From Perca fluviatilis (taxonomy: Eukaryota; Chordata; Actinopteri; Perciformes; Percidae), in the NCBI RefSeq assembly GCF_010015445.1, contig NC_053116.1, forward strand, positions 22,961,107 to 23,025,106: 64,000 bases of DNA, written 5' to 3'. Below are positions 1 through 38,608 of the stretch, piece by piece; positions within the stretch are counted from its first letter, which is position 1, and each line of letters opens with the position of its first letter. The notes below the pieces were generated by a model, which did not search any database, was not told where the DNA came from, and was given only the letters and a program-made list of their open reading frames with translations. Made by a program: the position numbers and the translations under genes.

Positions 1-934
1 ATTACATGGAAGCTATTTATCTCTTATATATAGTGGAAAGTCCACATTGCCTGTTATTGGCCGCAGTCTAAATTACATCCTCATAAAGCCATAAATAAGT
101 GAAAGTTTGTTATTCCACCAGACAAGATAAGATGTCAAGATGGTCCCTTTTCCACAGTGTCGCACCAATGAATGAAATGGTGAAATGGCTCTGGCTCAGC
201 CTTTCTCCATGGCAACTGTGTTCAATATTGTCATGACAACCTTCAACAGAGGAGGAAAAAAAGTAATGAGGGGAAACAATGAAAGGGGGTAATCACTGAT
301 GAGAGGACAAGCCGACAGATTCTCTCTCTCTCTCTCTCTCGACTTCCACCCCTGACTCTTCCTCTTCTGCCTGAGCTCATCTAGTTTCATGAATCACAGC
401 CTCGCACATCTGTCAATCATCTCTCCTCCAGGCCCCCTGAGCGGGAGGCGCTGCTTCACTAATGGAGTTATCAAGGTGTGGAAAACTATCAGCTACTAGC
501 ATGATGGCTGCTTTGTGTTGATTGAGTCATCAAAATACGGCATTCAGCCAAATCAAAAGAACCAGCTGGGCAATTATCCCCTCTGGGCACAGAGACATAC
601 ACAAGTTTAAAGAGGATTGTTAAGGTGGTATTTCCCTCTGGAGATCATTTGTATTGTATATTATCTACAGTGTGGCTGTTACAGTGGTACGGTGGCTTCG
701 TTGTTAAAACCAGGTAATAATGATAGCTGTGATGTACAGACATGTATAAAGTACTAGAGACCCAGACTTGAGCAAAAGTACAAGTGCTCTTTAAGCACCA
801 CACTTAAGTAGAAGTACTAAAGTATTCAACATGTTTTGTACTTAAGTATTGCAAGTAGTTTATTTTAAAATGTACTACTCAAGTACTGAAAGTAAAAGTA
901 CAAGTATTGTGTTATGTAGCTAGTTAGCTAGCGC
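1..934. other. Intergenic, no gene seen
   Basis: No coding support. 322-340 is a short TC run. About 770-915 is rich in AGTACTTAAGT-like words, a dispersed fish repeat also seen near 37870-37980 and 59340-59560. Confidence 0.6.
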
Positions 935-1766
935 CAGTGCTTAATTTGTAAAGTGGGAGGTCCCGGAGGGCAGAGGGGGGGTGGATCCGGCAACTCAAAA
1001 CAGTGTTGGAGGTAACTGAACAAAAAAAAAATTACACTGCCTACGTAGCTTCTCTGACTAAAAAAACCTAAACAACGCTGTGTGTACATCAGGGCAATGT
1101 TTATTTTTATTTCAGAACATGCACTGCATCGATGCAATTGTAAAAAAACGACAACAAAAAAAACACTGCAACAATCGTTTTCACAAGCAGCAATTATCCA
1201 TCGGACTATTAAAGTAACCAAAAAACCCACCGTGGTCCCCACATTCCTGATCGGCAGTAACGTTTTTTTGGGATCCAACTGGCCAGCGTATTTTTTAAAG
1301 ATAATTTTTTGGGGCTTTTCCCTTTATTACATTGATAGTGGATAGACACGAAAGGGGGCAAGAGATGGGGGATGACACACAGCAAAGGGCCATAGGTTGG
1401 ATTTGAACCCAGGCCACTGCAGGTATCAGCCACGAACGCTCTTACTGGGTGAGCTAGAGGTCACTTCAAGTGAAGTGCCTCCCCTCCCTCCGTCCCTCTC
1501 CCCCCTCCTTCTTACCCTGAACATTCACCTCAAAACACATCCAAAATGCAAACACAAGATTTTTGTGGAACTTCAATGGGAAATAAAGACTAACAAGGCA
1601 GATAACAACATTGAACACTACACAAACAGTAATTTATTTTGTGCATTTAGTCGATACATTTTTCATAGTGACAACAGGAGGTGCCGGATCCAATAAAAAA
1701 GGTTCCAGATCCAACGTCAGAGGTGCCGGAACGTGTTCCGGCGTGTTCCGCTCAAATTAAGCCCTC
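935..1766. mobile_element. Old DNA transposon relic with nested SINE
   Basis: Ends carry inverted GCTTAATTTG words (CAGTGCTTAATTTG at 935, CAAATTAAGCCCTC at 1753), and GGTCCCGG/GTGCCGGATCC motifs occur just inside. No transposase frame remains. A target duplication is not clear. Confidence 0.5.
1306..1460 (-). repeat. tRNA-related SINE
   Basis: The minus strand has a box A-like TAGCTCACCCAGTAAGAGCG (1456-1437) and a box B GGTTCAAATCC (1409-1399), followed by a tail ending CAATGTAATAAAGGG. A sister copy is at 61118-61283. It is not a tRNA gene: no acceptor stem follows. Confidence 0.7.
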
Positions 1767-1779
1767 AAGCTGGTGTGCC

Positions 1780-1786
<7 letters not shown>

Positions 1787-1831
<45 letters not shown>
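1787..1831. repeat. (TA)n microsatellite
   Basis: About 22 uninterrupted TA units directly beside the transposon relic. Confidence 0.95.
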
Positions 1832-1832
<1 letters not shown>

Positions 1833-1999
1833 AAACAAACAGGACCGAAAAGATGCAGGCCCTAGCCTGAGCTTACTACACCTACCCTTTTTACATGAAT
1901 TATATTCTTTCATACAAAGATGAAAGTTACAGAAAAAAAGTATACACTATATAACCCAGTACAACAAAAAAATCCCATACGTTTTGTGTACCTTCTGGT

Positions 2000-2955
2000 A
2001 TTCACACTTCTGTTTTATATTTGTTAATCAGCTTATGTTTAAATATTTTTTTTAATCGGTCGATTGTGTTACACATTTTCATGTCAATTTCTAATTCATT
2101 CCACAGTTTAACTCCATACATCGAAACACATCTTTATTTTACATTTGTTCGGCTATTTGGTTTAGTGAAAATACGTCAGTTCATATTGACATTCTCTTAT
2201 TTGAAACAGCCTCTGGATACAGTCTGGCAACATGCTATTATGTACTTTGTACATTAGTGATGCTATTGTAAGGTCTACAAGTTCACTAAATTTAAGTAAC
2301 TGTAAGTTTATAAATAACATTTGTCAGTGTGAACTGACAAATAATAATTAGCCCCATTTATGATTCTGATTGCTCTCTTTTGAAGTAAGAAAATTGGATT
2401 TGTGATTGTTTTATATGTTTTCCCCCAAACTTCCACACCATTTACATATGGCAGTATGAGAGATTGATATAATAAAAGTAATGAATTTGTATTAAGAATA
2501 TCTTTGGTTTTGTTCAGAATTGCTATGGACTTTGATATTTTGGTTTTAATATGATTAACATGTGGTTTCCAGCCTATTTTGTGATCTATGACAACTCCCA
2601 GAAATCTGTTCTCATATACTCTTTCTATTTAAATATTATCTAACATAATATGTCTGAAATTCTTGAATTCCCGATGTCCAAATATTAAGTATTTAGTTTT
2701 ATTTATTTAATCATCATTTTAAAGAGATTCTAATTCAGTCTCCACTGTGTCCAAAAGCTGCTCAATGTTTTTGCCAGAACAAAACAAGTTGGTGTCATCA
2801 GCAAACAAAACCAAATTTATTATTTTAGACACATTACAAACATTAAAACAACAATTTTGGACCCAGCACTGATCCTTGTGGGACCCAACATGTAACCCTC
2901 AATAAATCAGACTTCTTGTTGTTTAATTGGACATATTGATATCTATTTTCCAGGT
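2000..2955 (-). mobile_element. Decayed L2-clade LINE reverse transcriptase, 3' part
   Basis: Minus-strand conceptual reading shows WVPQGSVLGPKL (2887-2852), then FADDTNLFCSG (from 2805), KTKYLIFG, RFLGVVIDHKIGWKPH and LLLYQSLILPYVNGVEVWG, in that order. These are the RT palm motifs and C-terminal part of fish L2/CR1-like LINEs. Several frameshifts and stops break it, so it is inactive. Confidence 0.8.
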
Positions 2956-5375
2956 AGCACGGTGTCTACTTTCATATTCATTCATGCTCGATGGCTTAGA
3001 CTCAGTCATGACATATTGCCCCCCTCCCTTCATCGCCACAGTGCACTGCATAATACATCCCTGAACATCAAAACGTTCCTCATGAGCAACAACACTAATG
3101 ATAACGCTGAGCTGAGGTGAGTACAGTATGTTTGTGTGTGCGAGAGAGAGAGTGGTGTTTCTTTGCGTGTGAAAGAGGGGAGATGGAGGCAGAAGAGCAG
3201 TATATTAAGTGTTGCCCGTCATCCCAAATCTCCATGGTGATGTGTTCTGTATGCCATCTACATCTTCGGTACATAATCATGGAGGCACAGGAGAGCAGGA
3301 GGTACGGCTGTGACTGCCGTTATGCCACTTTGAGCCAGCACAAGATCAACCACCATACTCCACTTCTGTCACCACTATAAATAGCCGTACATTAGGTGAC
3401 ACAGCAGCAGCAGCAGCAGATATATACAGCCGCAAACTGTGCAGTTATTGTAAAAGAAAAACAGATTCCACGATGCAAGCTGTGAATGAAAATAAATAAA
3501 TAGGAGTTTATTTTCAACACCAGGAGGGAAAATGGATTTTATTTCTATTTCTGCATAGAAACACATGCCTACACTCACACACTCTCTCTCTCACGCATTC
3601 ACGCACGCAAACACACACACACACACACCTGACAGTTGACATCTGTCTGAATGGCTAGATATGAAACTGATGTGCTGTGTGCTTCTCATTACATTCAAGT
3701 ATATACAACATGGAAAACAGGAAATTAGGCTAAAAAAGTAAATGATCAAAATAATAATCTTTCATTATTAGTTAACTATTTCATGGTGCATAACCATGTC
3801 ATATACATGTACAGACAATAAAATAGTTAATAAAAGAAATGATCCAGAATATTTTATTTTGCTACATACAACTCTGCTTCTACATAATTACAGACCTCTG
3901 GGTCAGCATAGAAACAGAGCTGGAGTGTAATGAAGATGAAATGAACTTTCCCTTTGTTTATTAAACATAAGGCCACTATGGTAGACCATGAGGAATATAT
4001 TATAAGTCACAAGTGAAAGAAACCACACTCCTCCTGCCTGCTTCTCTCCTCCATGGAAACATGTAACAAGGTTTCTACAGAGCCGACACAACCAGAAGTG
4101 TTAAGGAACAAATCTAATTACATTACAGCACACACTTAAGCTCCATTACTCAACATGAGGCACAAGTGAAACTGATGGCATTGCACTATCTATTTTTTTT
4201 TTTATATACTAATGATGGCACTAAAAATCTACCATGTAATCGAATAGTCAACATTTGGTCCTGACTCAACCAGCAGTGATGCATCAATTGTATACAGCTA
4301 ATGTAATAGACAGTCAATACTGCCCAATTGATTTTTTATTTTGTTAAACTCTCTTATTGTACAAGGATCTAAAAACAATGTGTTGCCTGAGCAGCATTCA
4401 TACCACGCTGTGTCTCGACAAAATATCTGCATGTTGTCCCTGTGGTCAGTGTTAAAAAGCAGTGGCACGACAGAAGGCAAAGACCGGATGATCAACAAAG
4501 AATTCTGGGTATGTTTTCTAATCCTAGTTCACAGTAACAGTTTTGCTGTACAAACCCATATTAACAAGTGTTTGGGTGTTCTTACTCGACAGTTAACAAC
4601 ATTTATGGATTTAAGACATTAATCCAATTGGCGAAGAATGTTTTTGTTTTGGTTTTTTTTTTGTCCCAAAAACTGACTATTTCTGCACATATTGCAACAT
4701 CTCATTAGCAAGATGTTGCAATATGGTTAAAACATAGTCTCTTAAAACCAATGAAAAGTCTCCCTTTATAACATTAAATATTTATGTCTAAATAAGTAAC
4801 CAATAAGTTGACCAATAACCAATATAGTAATATTATTAAGGGTTTACGACCCAAAAACCCAGCTAATCTGCTACATCTGGATTGTGTGGGTGTGATTTGA
4901 TCAGTGTGACAGTGACCAAACAACCCACCAACATGTCATCAGATTCAAATGTTGCTAAATCCTGTTAAGTGCACAGAAGTACATTACATCACGTTTTTCC
5001 AACTGAGCCCCACCCACTTCAAACCCGCAAGAAAAGCACGGAGTAAAAAAAAGAAACAGAAATCTGTGATGTGAAATAACCAAAACTGTTCCAATAATCA
5101 CAGAAAATTGTGTTCATAGGACCCCCTTTGGTGACAACAAGAAGCCTTTTCAGGGCCTTTAAAACAGGCTATGACATATTCACAAAATGATAAACCTATT
5201 AATGGTAGCTCATTTTTAAAGTATACATTATACAATGGTACAATGATCATGCATCACATGCAAAATGCTTGTAACATTTAAATGAGTATACATATGGTAA
5301 ATCTGCTACACAACTGATTTTCTACTACAGGCTTTTGGATGTATTACATTAAAAAAAAATAATCTTGCACTGCAG
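2956..5375. other. 3' flank of kcnc4, no gene seen
   Basis: Only short simple runs (CAG x6 at about 3402-3419, CA near 3610-3628) and AT-rich unique sequence are visible. Confidence 0.6.
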
Positions 5376-5381
5376 TTTATT
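5376..5381 (-). terminator. candidate polyadenylation signal of kcnc4
   Basis: AATAAA on the minus strand, 80 bases after the kcnc4 stop codon. It would imply a very short 3' UTR; more distal signals further left cannot be excluded. Confidence 0.4.
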
Positions 5382-5460
5382 CAGGATGAAAAAGAATCTC
5401 TGCACAGCATGTACTCCACTGAGAGTTCATGATCTTTCTCCTTTCCGTAGCCAATCAGCA

Positions 5461-30780
<25,320 letters not shown>

Positions 30781-31517
30781 TTAGAAGCAGCTAGGGACCT
30801 TCTGGCTGCTCGCCCTTCCGTTACAAGCTGGTGTCCACTCGTAGCCTACAAAGAACTCAATAAATGAACGCAAAGTCCGCACTCATTTCAGACCCCACTC
30901 CACAAAATGACAGCATAAAACGATCCAAACAGCGTCAAAGTGAGACGCTCAATAAAAACCACCTGTTACAAAACTCCGTCTGTTGTCGCAACAAAACGCA
31001 TGTGGTAAGGCTAACTTAATGTGTGTTTTTAAAATGTTTTTGTCGAATAGATTGCACAATGTGACTTAGGCTAAATGAATGCTTCCAGATGTTGCACTTA
31101 TTTCCGCTGGGGAAAACAAGTTGCAAAAAAAAAATTGGCAGTAGGCTATACGTGCATATATGGCTGAACCACTTAGCAACTCCTCACCCCCCTTTTTTGA
31201 CAAATGTTATCCAAATAATGCAACGCCAAAATGCACAACTCTTCCTGACAACTTTTCTCTTCTCCACACAAGGAGGAAACCTGACAATGATCCAGTCACG
31301 CATTTAATCACGCGCTGAGATATTCCTCCAGTTGTCCCTGCTCAGCTCGCGTGCCAGATGTGGGGTTGTTTTCCAGCTGGGGATCTGTTGCTTTTTTCAC
31401 AAGTAGCCTATCTTCCCTTAGCGACACAGCCCGGTTGGATGGTGCGTTCAACAACAGGCTCGGCAATTTAACTCTTTGGCTGCTGGCGGAGGTTGGCGCA
31501 TTAGTGAACCACTCCCT

Positions 31518-31692
<175 letters not shown>

Positions 31693-32099
31693 ATTTTACA
31701 TATTCAGGTCTGCACTGGTACAGGTGTTTGATAGCCTGCATGTGAAAATGTAAGGGGCATATTGTACTTGCACAAACTGGACTAGTAGGCTAAAAATAGA
31801 TTAAGTGCCCACTACTACAGTTAACTACTTTACTGTCATTTCCAGTAAAAATCTACAATTATTGTATTATTAAGCAACTAAAGTGTGATCTAACAGTTAG
31901 CTTTCAGGCCTCAGTGTGTTTAAAGAACTCATGCTGAAACTTAGACTGCCACCTGGTGGATCCTTCAGTGAACAGTGAGCCTGTTTGAAAGAACCATGCA
32001 GAAGTAAAGAATTATCATTTGGTAATTTAACAGCAGTGGAGGGAGTGGTTGCTTTACTTATTCTAGGTAAAAGTAGCAATACCAAAATACATTTCTGAT

Positions 32100-32520
32100 C
32101 TGCTACTACACTATGACTCACCCAGACCTCTCAGGTCGTCTGGGACAGGTCTACTTGACTACCAGAGTCAGAACTAAACAGGGGGAAGCATCATTCAGTT
32201 TTTATGCTCCACATATCTGGAACAAACTCCCAGAAAACTGCAGGTCCGCTGCAACTCTGTTCTTTTAAATCCAGGCTGAAGACCTATTTCTTTAAATAAC
32301 CTATTTTTAATTGCTCTTTCTTTAAAATTCTTATACTGCACTGTAAATTTTATTATTGTCTTTTAATGATTTTAAATTGTTTTAAATTGTTTTCTAATTG
32401 CTCTTTACATTTTTTTGTCTTTTAATGCATTGAAATTGTTCTGTTTTTTAATGTTTTATGTAAAGCACTTTGAATTACCTTGTTGCTGAAATGTGCTATA
32501 CAAATAAAGCTGCCTTGCCT
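32100..32520 (+). mobile_element. LINE 3' end with tail
   Basis: Plus-strand codons RTKQGEASFSFYAPHIWNKL then PEN match the C-terminal region of fish LINE reverse transcriptases. The 3' tail TGTAAAGCACTTTGAATTAC and AATGTGCTATACAAATAAAG ends in CTGCCTTGCCTT. Strongly 5'-truncated with a frame break. Confidence 0.7.
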
Positions 32521-33623
32521 TACCACTGTAAAAATACAATTGAATGCACTGCATTCAAAAGATTACTTAAAGGGGAACTCAACTGATTTTACACATCAAA
32601 GTCTGTTTACAAGTGTTGGGGAGTAGCCTAGGCCTATGTTAAAGGGATAATTCACCGTTGGAAAGACGAATATATCTTTAAATTGGGTCACTTGAAATGT
32701 GAACATTTTTTAGAAATTGGTGCCTTCTAGGCCGAGATAAGCCAGAAGATGTTTTTGGCTCATATGAATGAAAGACACTAAATCCCAGAATGCACTTGCT
32801 TTGCTGCTTTAGAGTCCACTCCCAAGCGTGGCTTGGTACCGTTTACAGACAGACAGACAGTGAGGCAGAATTCAACTCAACTCAAGTGTGTTTTATTAAA
32901 TATCAAGTGGTGTTACACATTTAAAATATATAAAAACGACATACGAAACAGGCTACATTTAGTGCACACACATTATAGGCTCTGTAAGGTTCAGCTAACA
33001 CATACTAGCATTAGCGCTTGGTGGGCTGTAAACACAGCCGTAAATTTAAGTGGAATGTAGAATGGTCGGCATTTAACGGTCACAAACTCCACCAGCAGTC
33101 AGCAGTTAGTTGGATCCAAGCACCCCATTTCTGCACCAGTCCGTGTTAACACAGCTCACCTCCACTAGTCTTACCCGGCGACAGAGCAGCAGGCCTGGTA
33201 GCTGGATAGTCCGATAAAACTGTTGTTCAGCGATGTTTCCACCACAACAAAAACACAGCAACGTCTCTGAACTTGCATTGGGAGTTTCGTTGAAGTTGGA
33301 TGTAGTCCAGTATGTTGTCTAATGAGTGGACACTTGCAAGCAGGATTGATGGAACAGGCGGCTGGCTAGCGTTAGCTTTCCACCTAGCTAGGTTATACTC
33401 CAGCCCTCATTAAAGTTTCTTGCATATTCTCCGATCTGTACCAATGTATCCCGGTGGTACACGTGCGGTAGTTTGAATGTACATAATTGTTGTAAAAGTT
33501 TGCTGATGAAAAGAGAGCCTGTTTAGCAAAGCTACAAGATGGATGACACTCGGTTTTCTTTGGTAAGCTACGTGTAAAGACCAGTCCAACCTTCTATGGG
33601 CGGGTTGAAAACATGAGGAAGTA

Positions 33624-33920
33624 ATTAAATTAAATTTTATTTATAGTATCAAATCATAACAAGAGTTATCTCAGGACACTTTACAGATAGAGTAGGTCTA
33701 GACCACACGCTATAATTTACAAAGACCCAACAATTCCAGTAATTCCCAAGAGCAAGCATTTAGTGCGACAGTGGCGAGGAAGAACTCCCTTTTAGGAAGA
33801 AACCTTGGACAGACCCAGGCTTTTGGTAGGCGGTGTCTGACATTGCCGGTTGGGGGTGTGATGAACAGTGGCAATAATAGTCACAATAAAGATAATGGAA
33901 CAGTGACTAGATATAGTAGT
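33624..33920. repeat. Dispersed percomorph repeat
   Basis: Starts TTTTATTTATAGTATCAAAT and includes CAGGACACTTTACAGATAGA and GTGCGACAGTGGCGAGGAAG, a block I recognise from many fish genomes; class uncertain. Confidence 0.5.
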
Positions 33921-33932
33921 CGTAGTAGTTAA

Positions 33933-35616
33933 AGGAATATTTCACCGCTGGAAAGCTGAATATATCTTTAAATTGGGTCACTTATGTAGTAGAAATGTGA
34001 AAAAAAAATTGAAATTGGTGCCTTCTAGGCCGAGAAAAGCCAGAAAATGTGTTTTGGTCTTATATGGATGAAAAACACCAAATCCCAGAATGCACCTGCT
34101 TCGTTGCTTTGAGTCCACTCCCAAGCCACGCCTACCGCTTCACAGACCGACAGAGGCATTCAACTCAACTCAGCGCTGTTTTATTGTCATTTCAACCATA
34201 TACGGCAAACGACGTTTCATCGTGACTCAAGTGGTGTTACACATTTAACATATATAAAAAACGACATTATATAAAAACGACATACTAAACCGCAACATTT
34301 AGTACACACACTTTATAGGCTCCGTAAAGTTCAGCTAACGCATACTAGCATTAGGCTTGGTGGGCTGTAAACACCGAGCATAAACACAGCCGTGAATTAG
34401 TGTGTAATGTAGAATGGTCGGCATTTAACAGTCACAAACTCCACCAGCAGTTAGCAGTTAAATGGATACAAATCACCACATTTCTGCACCACTTCGGTGT
34501 TAACACAGCCCACCTCTTTTACCGGCGACAGGGCATCTCTAGCTCGGAGGGCTAGCAGGCCTGGTAGCTGGACAGTCCGGTACACTATTCAGGCAGGTTT
34601 CCACAACAACAAAAACACGGCAGTCTCTGAACTCACGTTGGGGAGTGTCGTTGAAGTTGTATGTAGTCCAGTTTGTGGTCTAAATGAGCGGACACTTGCA
34701 AGCAGGATCCGTAACGTTCAGCTAACGCATACTAGCATTGGTGTAGCTAAACACAGAGTATAAACACAGCCGTGAATTAGCGTGGAATGTCGAATGGTCG
34801 GCATTTAACAGTCACAAGCTCCACCAGCAGTTAGCAGTAGCTAGTTGGATTTTATTTCTACACCAGTCCGTTTAACACAGCCCACCTCCACGGGCCGGGC
34901 GAGAGCAGCCTGGTAGCTGGATAGTCCCGGTTCCGTACACTGTTGTTCAGGCATGTTTCCACAACAACAAAAACACAGCAGTCACTGAACTCACGTTGGG
35001 AGTTTCGTTGAAGGAGGATGTAGTCCAGCTTGTTGTTTAATGAGCAGACACTTACAAGCAGGATGGATGGGACAGGTGGACAGCTAGCGTTAGCTTTCCA
35101 CCTAGCCGATGAGGATGTCCCCTAGCCGGCTAGCGGCATTGAGCGACACCGCTGGTCTCCGTGCAGGCGAAGCTCACGTAGTGTGCCGAGTATTGCGTCT
35201 GTAATAACGTTTCCTCCATATTCTCCGATCTGTACCGATGTATCCCGGTGGTACACACGTCCGGTAGTTTGAATGCAGATAATTGTTGTAAATGTTTTCT
35301 GCTGAAAACCGAAAGCCTGTTTAGCGAAGATTCAAGATGGCTGACAGTCGTTTTCATTCGGAATACCTCGGCCAGACTCGGCAGTCCAACCCCCTGTGGG
35401 CTTGTTGAAAACATACGGAAGTAGATGCTACTACTGGCTGTAGTCCTTTGCCTCTGGCCCAAAAATCTTCCAATGACGCAAAAATCGTCATTTTACGTCA
35501 TCGGAAGATTTTTTCCAGGCCCCAAATGCAGAAATCTCTCGTCTCAGGGGGACGTCAGAAATACTATCGGGTTTCTACTGATACAAAGCTGAATGCTAAA
35601 TCGGTGAAGTATCCTT
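33933..35616. mobile_element. TTAA-flanked MITE copy b, nested in copy a
   Basis: Between TTAA at 33929-33932 and 35617-35620, with inverted ends AGGAATATTTCACCG / CGGTGAAGTATCCT. Its interior contains a tandem duplication of roughly 370 bases (34319-34706 and 34707-35064). Confidence 0.72.
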
Positions 35617-36221
35617 TTAATGGCGTAGTAGGGCACTGCAGGGCGTTATAGGATGTAGCATGGCACAGCAGAGAATAGCTGGACGTAGCAGGACGCAGCA
35701 GGACACTGCAGGGCACTGCAGAGCACAGCTGGGAGTGCAGCAGGACCACGGCAACAGCTGCAACCATGATTTTGGTGCCACCCTAAGCCAAGGAAACATG
35801 CTGGTCAAAAAAACCAAGCATAAGGACTCCGGGGAATAAGCTCCCCAGGGCAAGTAGCTCCTACTACTGGCTGTAGTCCATTGCCTCTGGGCAAAAAATC
35901 TTTTTCCAGACCCACAATACAGAGATCTCTCATCTCAGGGGGACACGAGGGAGGGAAGCACGATCATTCAAAAATACTACCGTGTTTCTACTGCTACAAA
36001 GCTTAATGCTATATCGGTGAAGTATCCCTTTTAGCTACTTTAATGCATATATGGAAAAAAAGTTGAATGAAGCCTTTTGTTGCTCCAGATCAGGACCTGC
36101 GTGAAGTCTGATGAATTGTTGGGATTGAAGAAGACTACCAGGTTAGAAATTTAAAGTAGAGTGTAGAGTTAAAAGTGATTTTACCAGACCTTTGTTTCCT
36201 GCTCTTAATCTCTGTTTGAGG

Positions 36222-36664
36222 TAGAGTGCGGATTGGGCCGCATTTTTCTGTCCAAGCCCGGCTCGCGTCCAACAGAGCAGAACCGAACCCGGCCCGAGCC
36301 TGACAGGCATTAAGATATTTATGTCCAAGCCCGACCTGAGCCCGACACAGTAAAAATCGTGTTTTTTTTTTCTCATACTAATGACACATACGTTTGTATG
36401 TGTGGAAAGCCCGCTTTTATTAAGCAACTGTATGAAGGCGTAAATGTCAACAGATGAGCGCATCAGCGCGCACAGGGCATCAAGCACACGTTAACACAGG
36501 CACACACCTACATAATAAGCTGTTTTAAATTTATGCCTTATGCCTTAAATTAATGCCTTATCGCGCTGCTGTGACCGGGCCCGACCCGAACCCGAACATC
36601 ATTTCTAAATATCTGTCCAAACCCGGACCAACCCGTCAGGTACCGTTCGGGTATATATCCTCTA
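36222..36664. mobile_element. hAT-like MITE
   Basis: Starts TAGAGTGCGGATTGGGC, ends CGGGTATATATCCTCTA, flanked by GTTTGAGG (36214-36221) and GTTTTAGG (36665-36672), 7 of 8 identical. GCCCGACC/GGGCCCGACCCG words fill both subterminal regions. Confidence 0.65.
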
Positions 36665-36723
36665 GTTTTAGGCTAGCAGTTCGAGGCCACATTGGCAGCT
36701 AGCATAAAACCCATAGAAATGAA

Positions 36724-37371
36724 CCAAGGGGGTAAGCTTCGCTTCAGAACTTGAACCTCCTATGGCGCCATTTTGATGCTACAAAGCGATCACCTCCCGT
36801 TAGCATTCCATTGACTGCCATTCATTTTGACGTCACTTTGACAGCGAATAACTTTACATCTGAAGCATTTAAAGACTCTATTTGTCCGTTGTTTATTTCT
36901 AAAGAAACACGACAATGTATAAAAGGCTCCATTACCTTGTACCTCCCGTTATGGCTCCGTAGCAGACGTTTTTGTAAAAATAGGCTAACGATTGTGTCAT
37001 AACCAAGTGACTTACTGTAGCATAGTAGAGGAATTACCGTGTAGTACAGGAGAAGCTCGCAGGCAGTTTCGACTTACATGAGCTGTTTAGGTTTAATTAC
37101 TAACGTTAACTAGCATGTTAGTTAGCAATAATTAGCCTGTGCCCATGTTATCTCCTTACATATACCTACACTCTCCGTCTCTGTAAGATTGGGAATGATT
37201 GAGATTTCTCTTGGCACAGCTACCAGAAGACTTACAACTTTCAGACACGTTGCTCACGTCACATTTACGTCGTCTCTCTCAGTTGGAGGCTGCACAGTAA
37301 CGCTCAACGCTCACCGGAAAAGTGCTTCTAATATCCTTCACTGGTCTCCGTCCAGAGCAACGGGATCTGTT
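36724..37371. repeat. Repeat pair, copy 2 (uninterrupted)
   Basis: 648 bases, sister of 27557-29514, with the same ends. It retains GTTAAC at 37105-37110 where copy 1 is occupied. Confidence 0.75.
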
Positions 37372-38494
37372 AGTCCAGTTTATAGATTGTCTATAAAATG
37401 AACACACATGAAACTGTCAACAGTCAAATTGCATTGTGGGTAATGTAGGCACCAGGTTTCGGAGGAAGTAGAATACATGCAATAATAAATATCTGGATAT
37501 AGGCTACTATAAAGTGGACCCTGTCAGTGTCAATTTTTATACAGGCAATTCTTGATTTGTTACCACTGATTTCACATATGTTGCCTCCCTTCTTAGGACT
37601 GTGTGGGTCCTTACAAACTGCTCTTGATTGACATGTCCCCCACCCTTCTGTTGGTTTTGTGGGACCTGGTGAGGTGGGACAATTTAGCCTGTTATCAGTC
37701 TTGTATAGCTTGGTGGCATCACATCATTCCCAGCATAGCTCCACCCAATTTACACCTGACAAGAGGTCTCATCAACCAGATTATTGAAAACTACTGTGTA
37801 GGTGTGCAGAGCCTTAATTCACAAAGTGTCTACAGCTGTCAAATACATGTAGTGGAGGAAAAAGTTAAGTATTTTCTTCTGTAATGAAGTATAAATGAGC
37901 ATGCAAGTGAAATACTTAAAAGTGAAGTACCTCAACATTGTACTTAAGCACAGTACTTGAGTAAATGTACCTAGTTACATTTTACTTAGTAGAATTCTTA
38001 GGAAGACTACACACATTTTGAAAACAGCTTGCTACTTTTAGTTGTAAAGTGTGTCTTATGTAATACGCACATCTGTAAATTATAAATCATATTCAAAAAC
38101 AAGAAAAAGGAAGACAAAGGAATGGGTAGAAATAGAAGTATGGGGAAAAGTACCAATCGAGCATCTTTAGCAAAAACATTCCTTTATTGAAATTTTCTGC
38201 CCATCATCATAACAAGATTATCAAATATCAAAACATGTTGAAAAATTATTCCTGGAGGCTGAAGCCACATATTTGAAAGCAAACTTTCCAAGCTCAAAAT
38301 GTATTTTGCAGCCCAAGCCCGTCTGCAGAGTGAGTTTGATAAGTACCAGATCTAAAAAGTAAATAAAATAAATAAATTGGTAGTCTAATTAGTAGAGCCT
38401 CACCAATAAACCACAGACACTGAAGCTCACTTTTTGAATCATGTGTAAATTGTGCGTTACAAGAACAAATTAAAGAGTTATATATTTATAAGTT
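37372..38494. other. Intergenic between hsp70 and upstream kcnc4 region
   Basis: No gene seen. 37870-37980 contains the AGTACTTGAGTAAATGTAC dispersed repeat. Confidence 0.6.
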
Positions 38495-38500
38495 TTTATT
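38495..38500 (-). terminator. candidate polyadenylation signal of hsp70
   Basis: AATAAA on the minus strand, 109 bases after the hsp70 stop codon; another AATAAA lies near 38182. Confidence 0.5.
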
Positions 38501-38608
38501 ATTATAAAAAGTCAAGAAAATGAATGGTGACATTACATCATTTTTGGTAGCAAACAACAGGGATACGGCCAAAGTATTTCTGTAAACAAAATGCTGATGT
38601 CCGTGGTT

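Larger units (their letters stand above)
32643..36028. mobile_element. TTAA-type MITE copy a, split by several insertions
   Basis: Left end TTAA plus AGGGATAATTCACCG (32639 on); right end ATCGGTGAAGTATCCCTTTTA near 36010-36033. Its body continues from 33620 (AAACATGAGGAAGTA) to about 35865 (CTACTACTGGCTGTAG). Between these lie a dispersed repeat (33624-33920), a complete second copy of the same family (33933-35616) and another repeat (about 35621-35850). Confidence 0.65.

Noticed and set aside
1082..1345. Open frames of 80-116 codons within 928-1923
   Set aside because: They fall in transposon and SINE sequence on both strands with no domain similarity.
1399..1456. tRNA gene from box A and box B
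   Set aside because: No cloverleaf or acceptor stem; the SINE tail and a sister copy identify it as a SINE.
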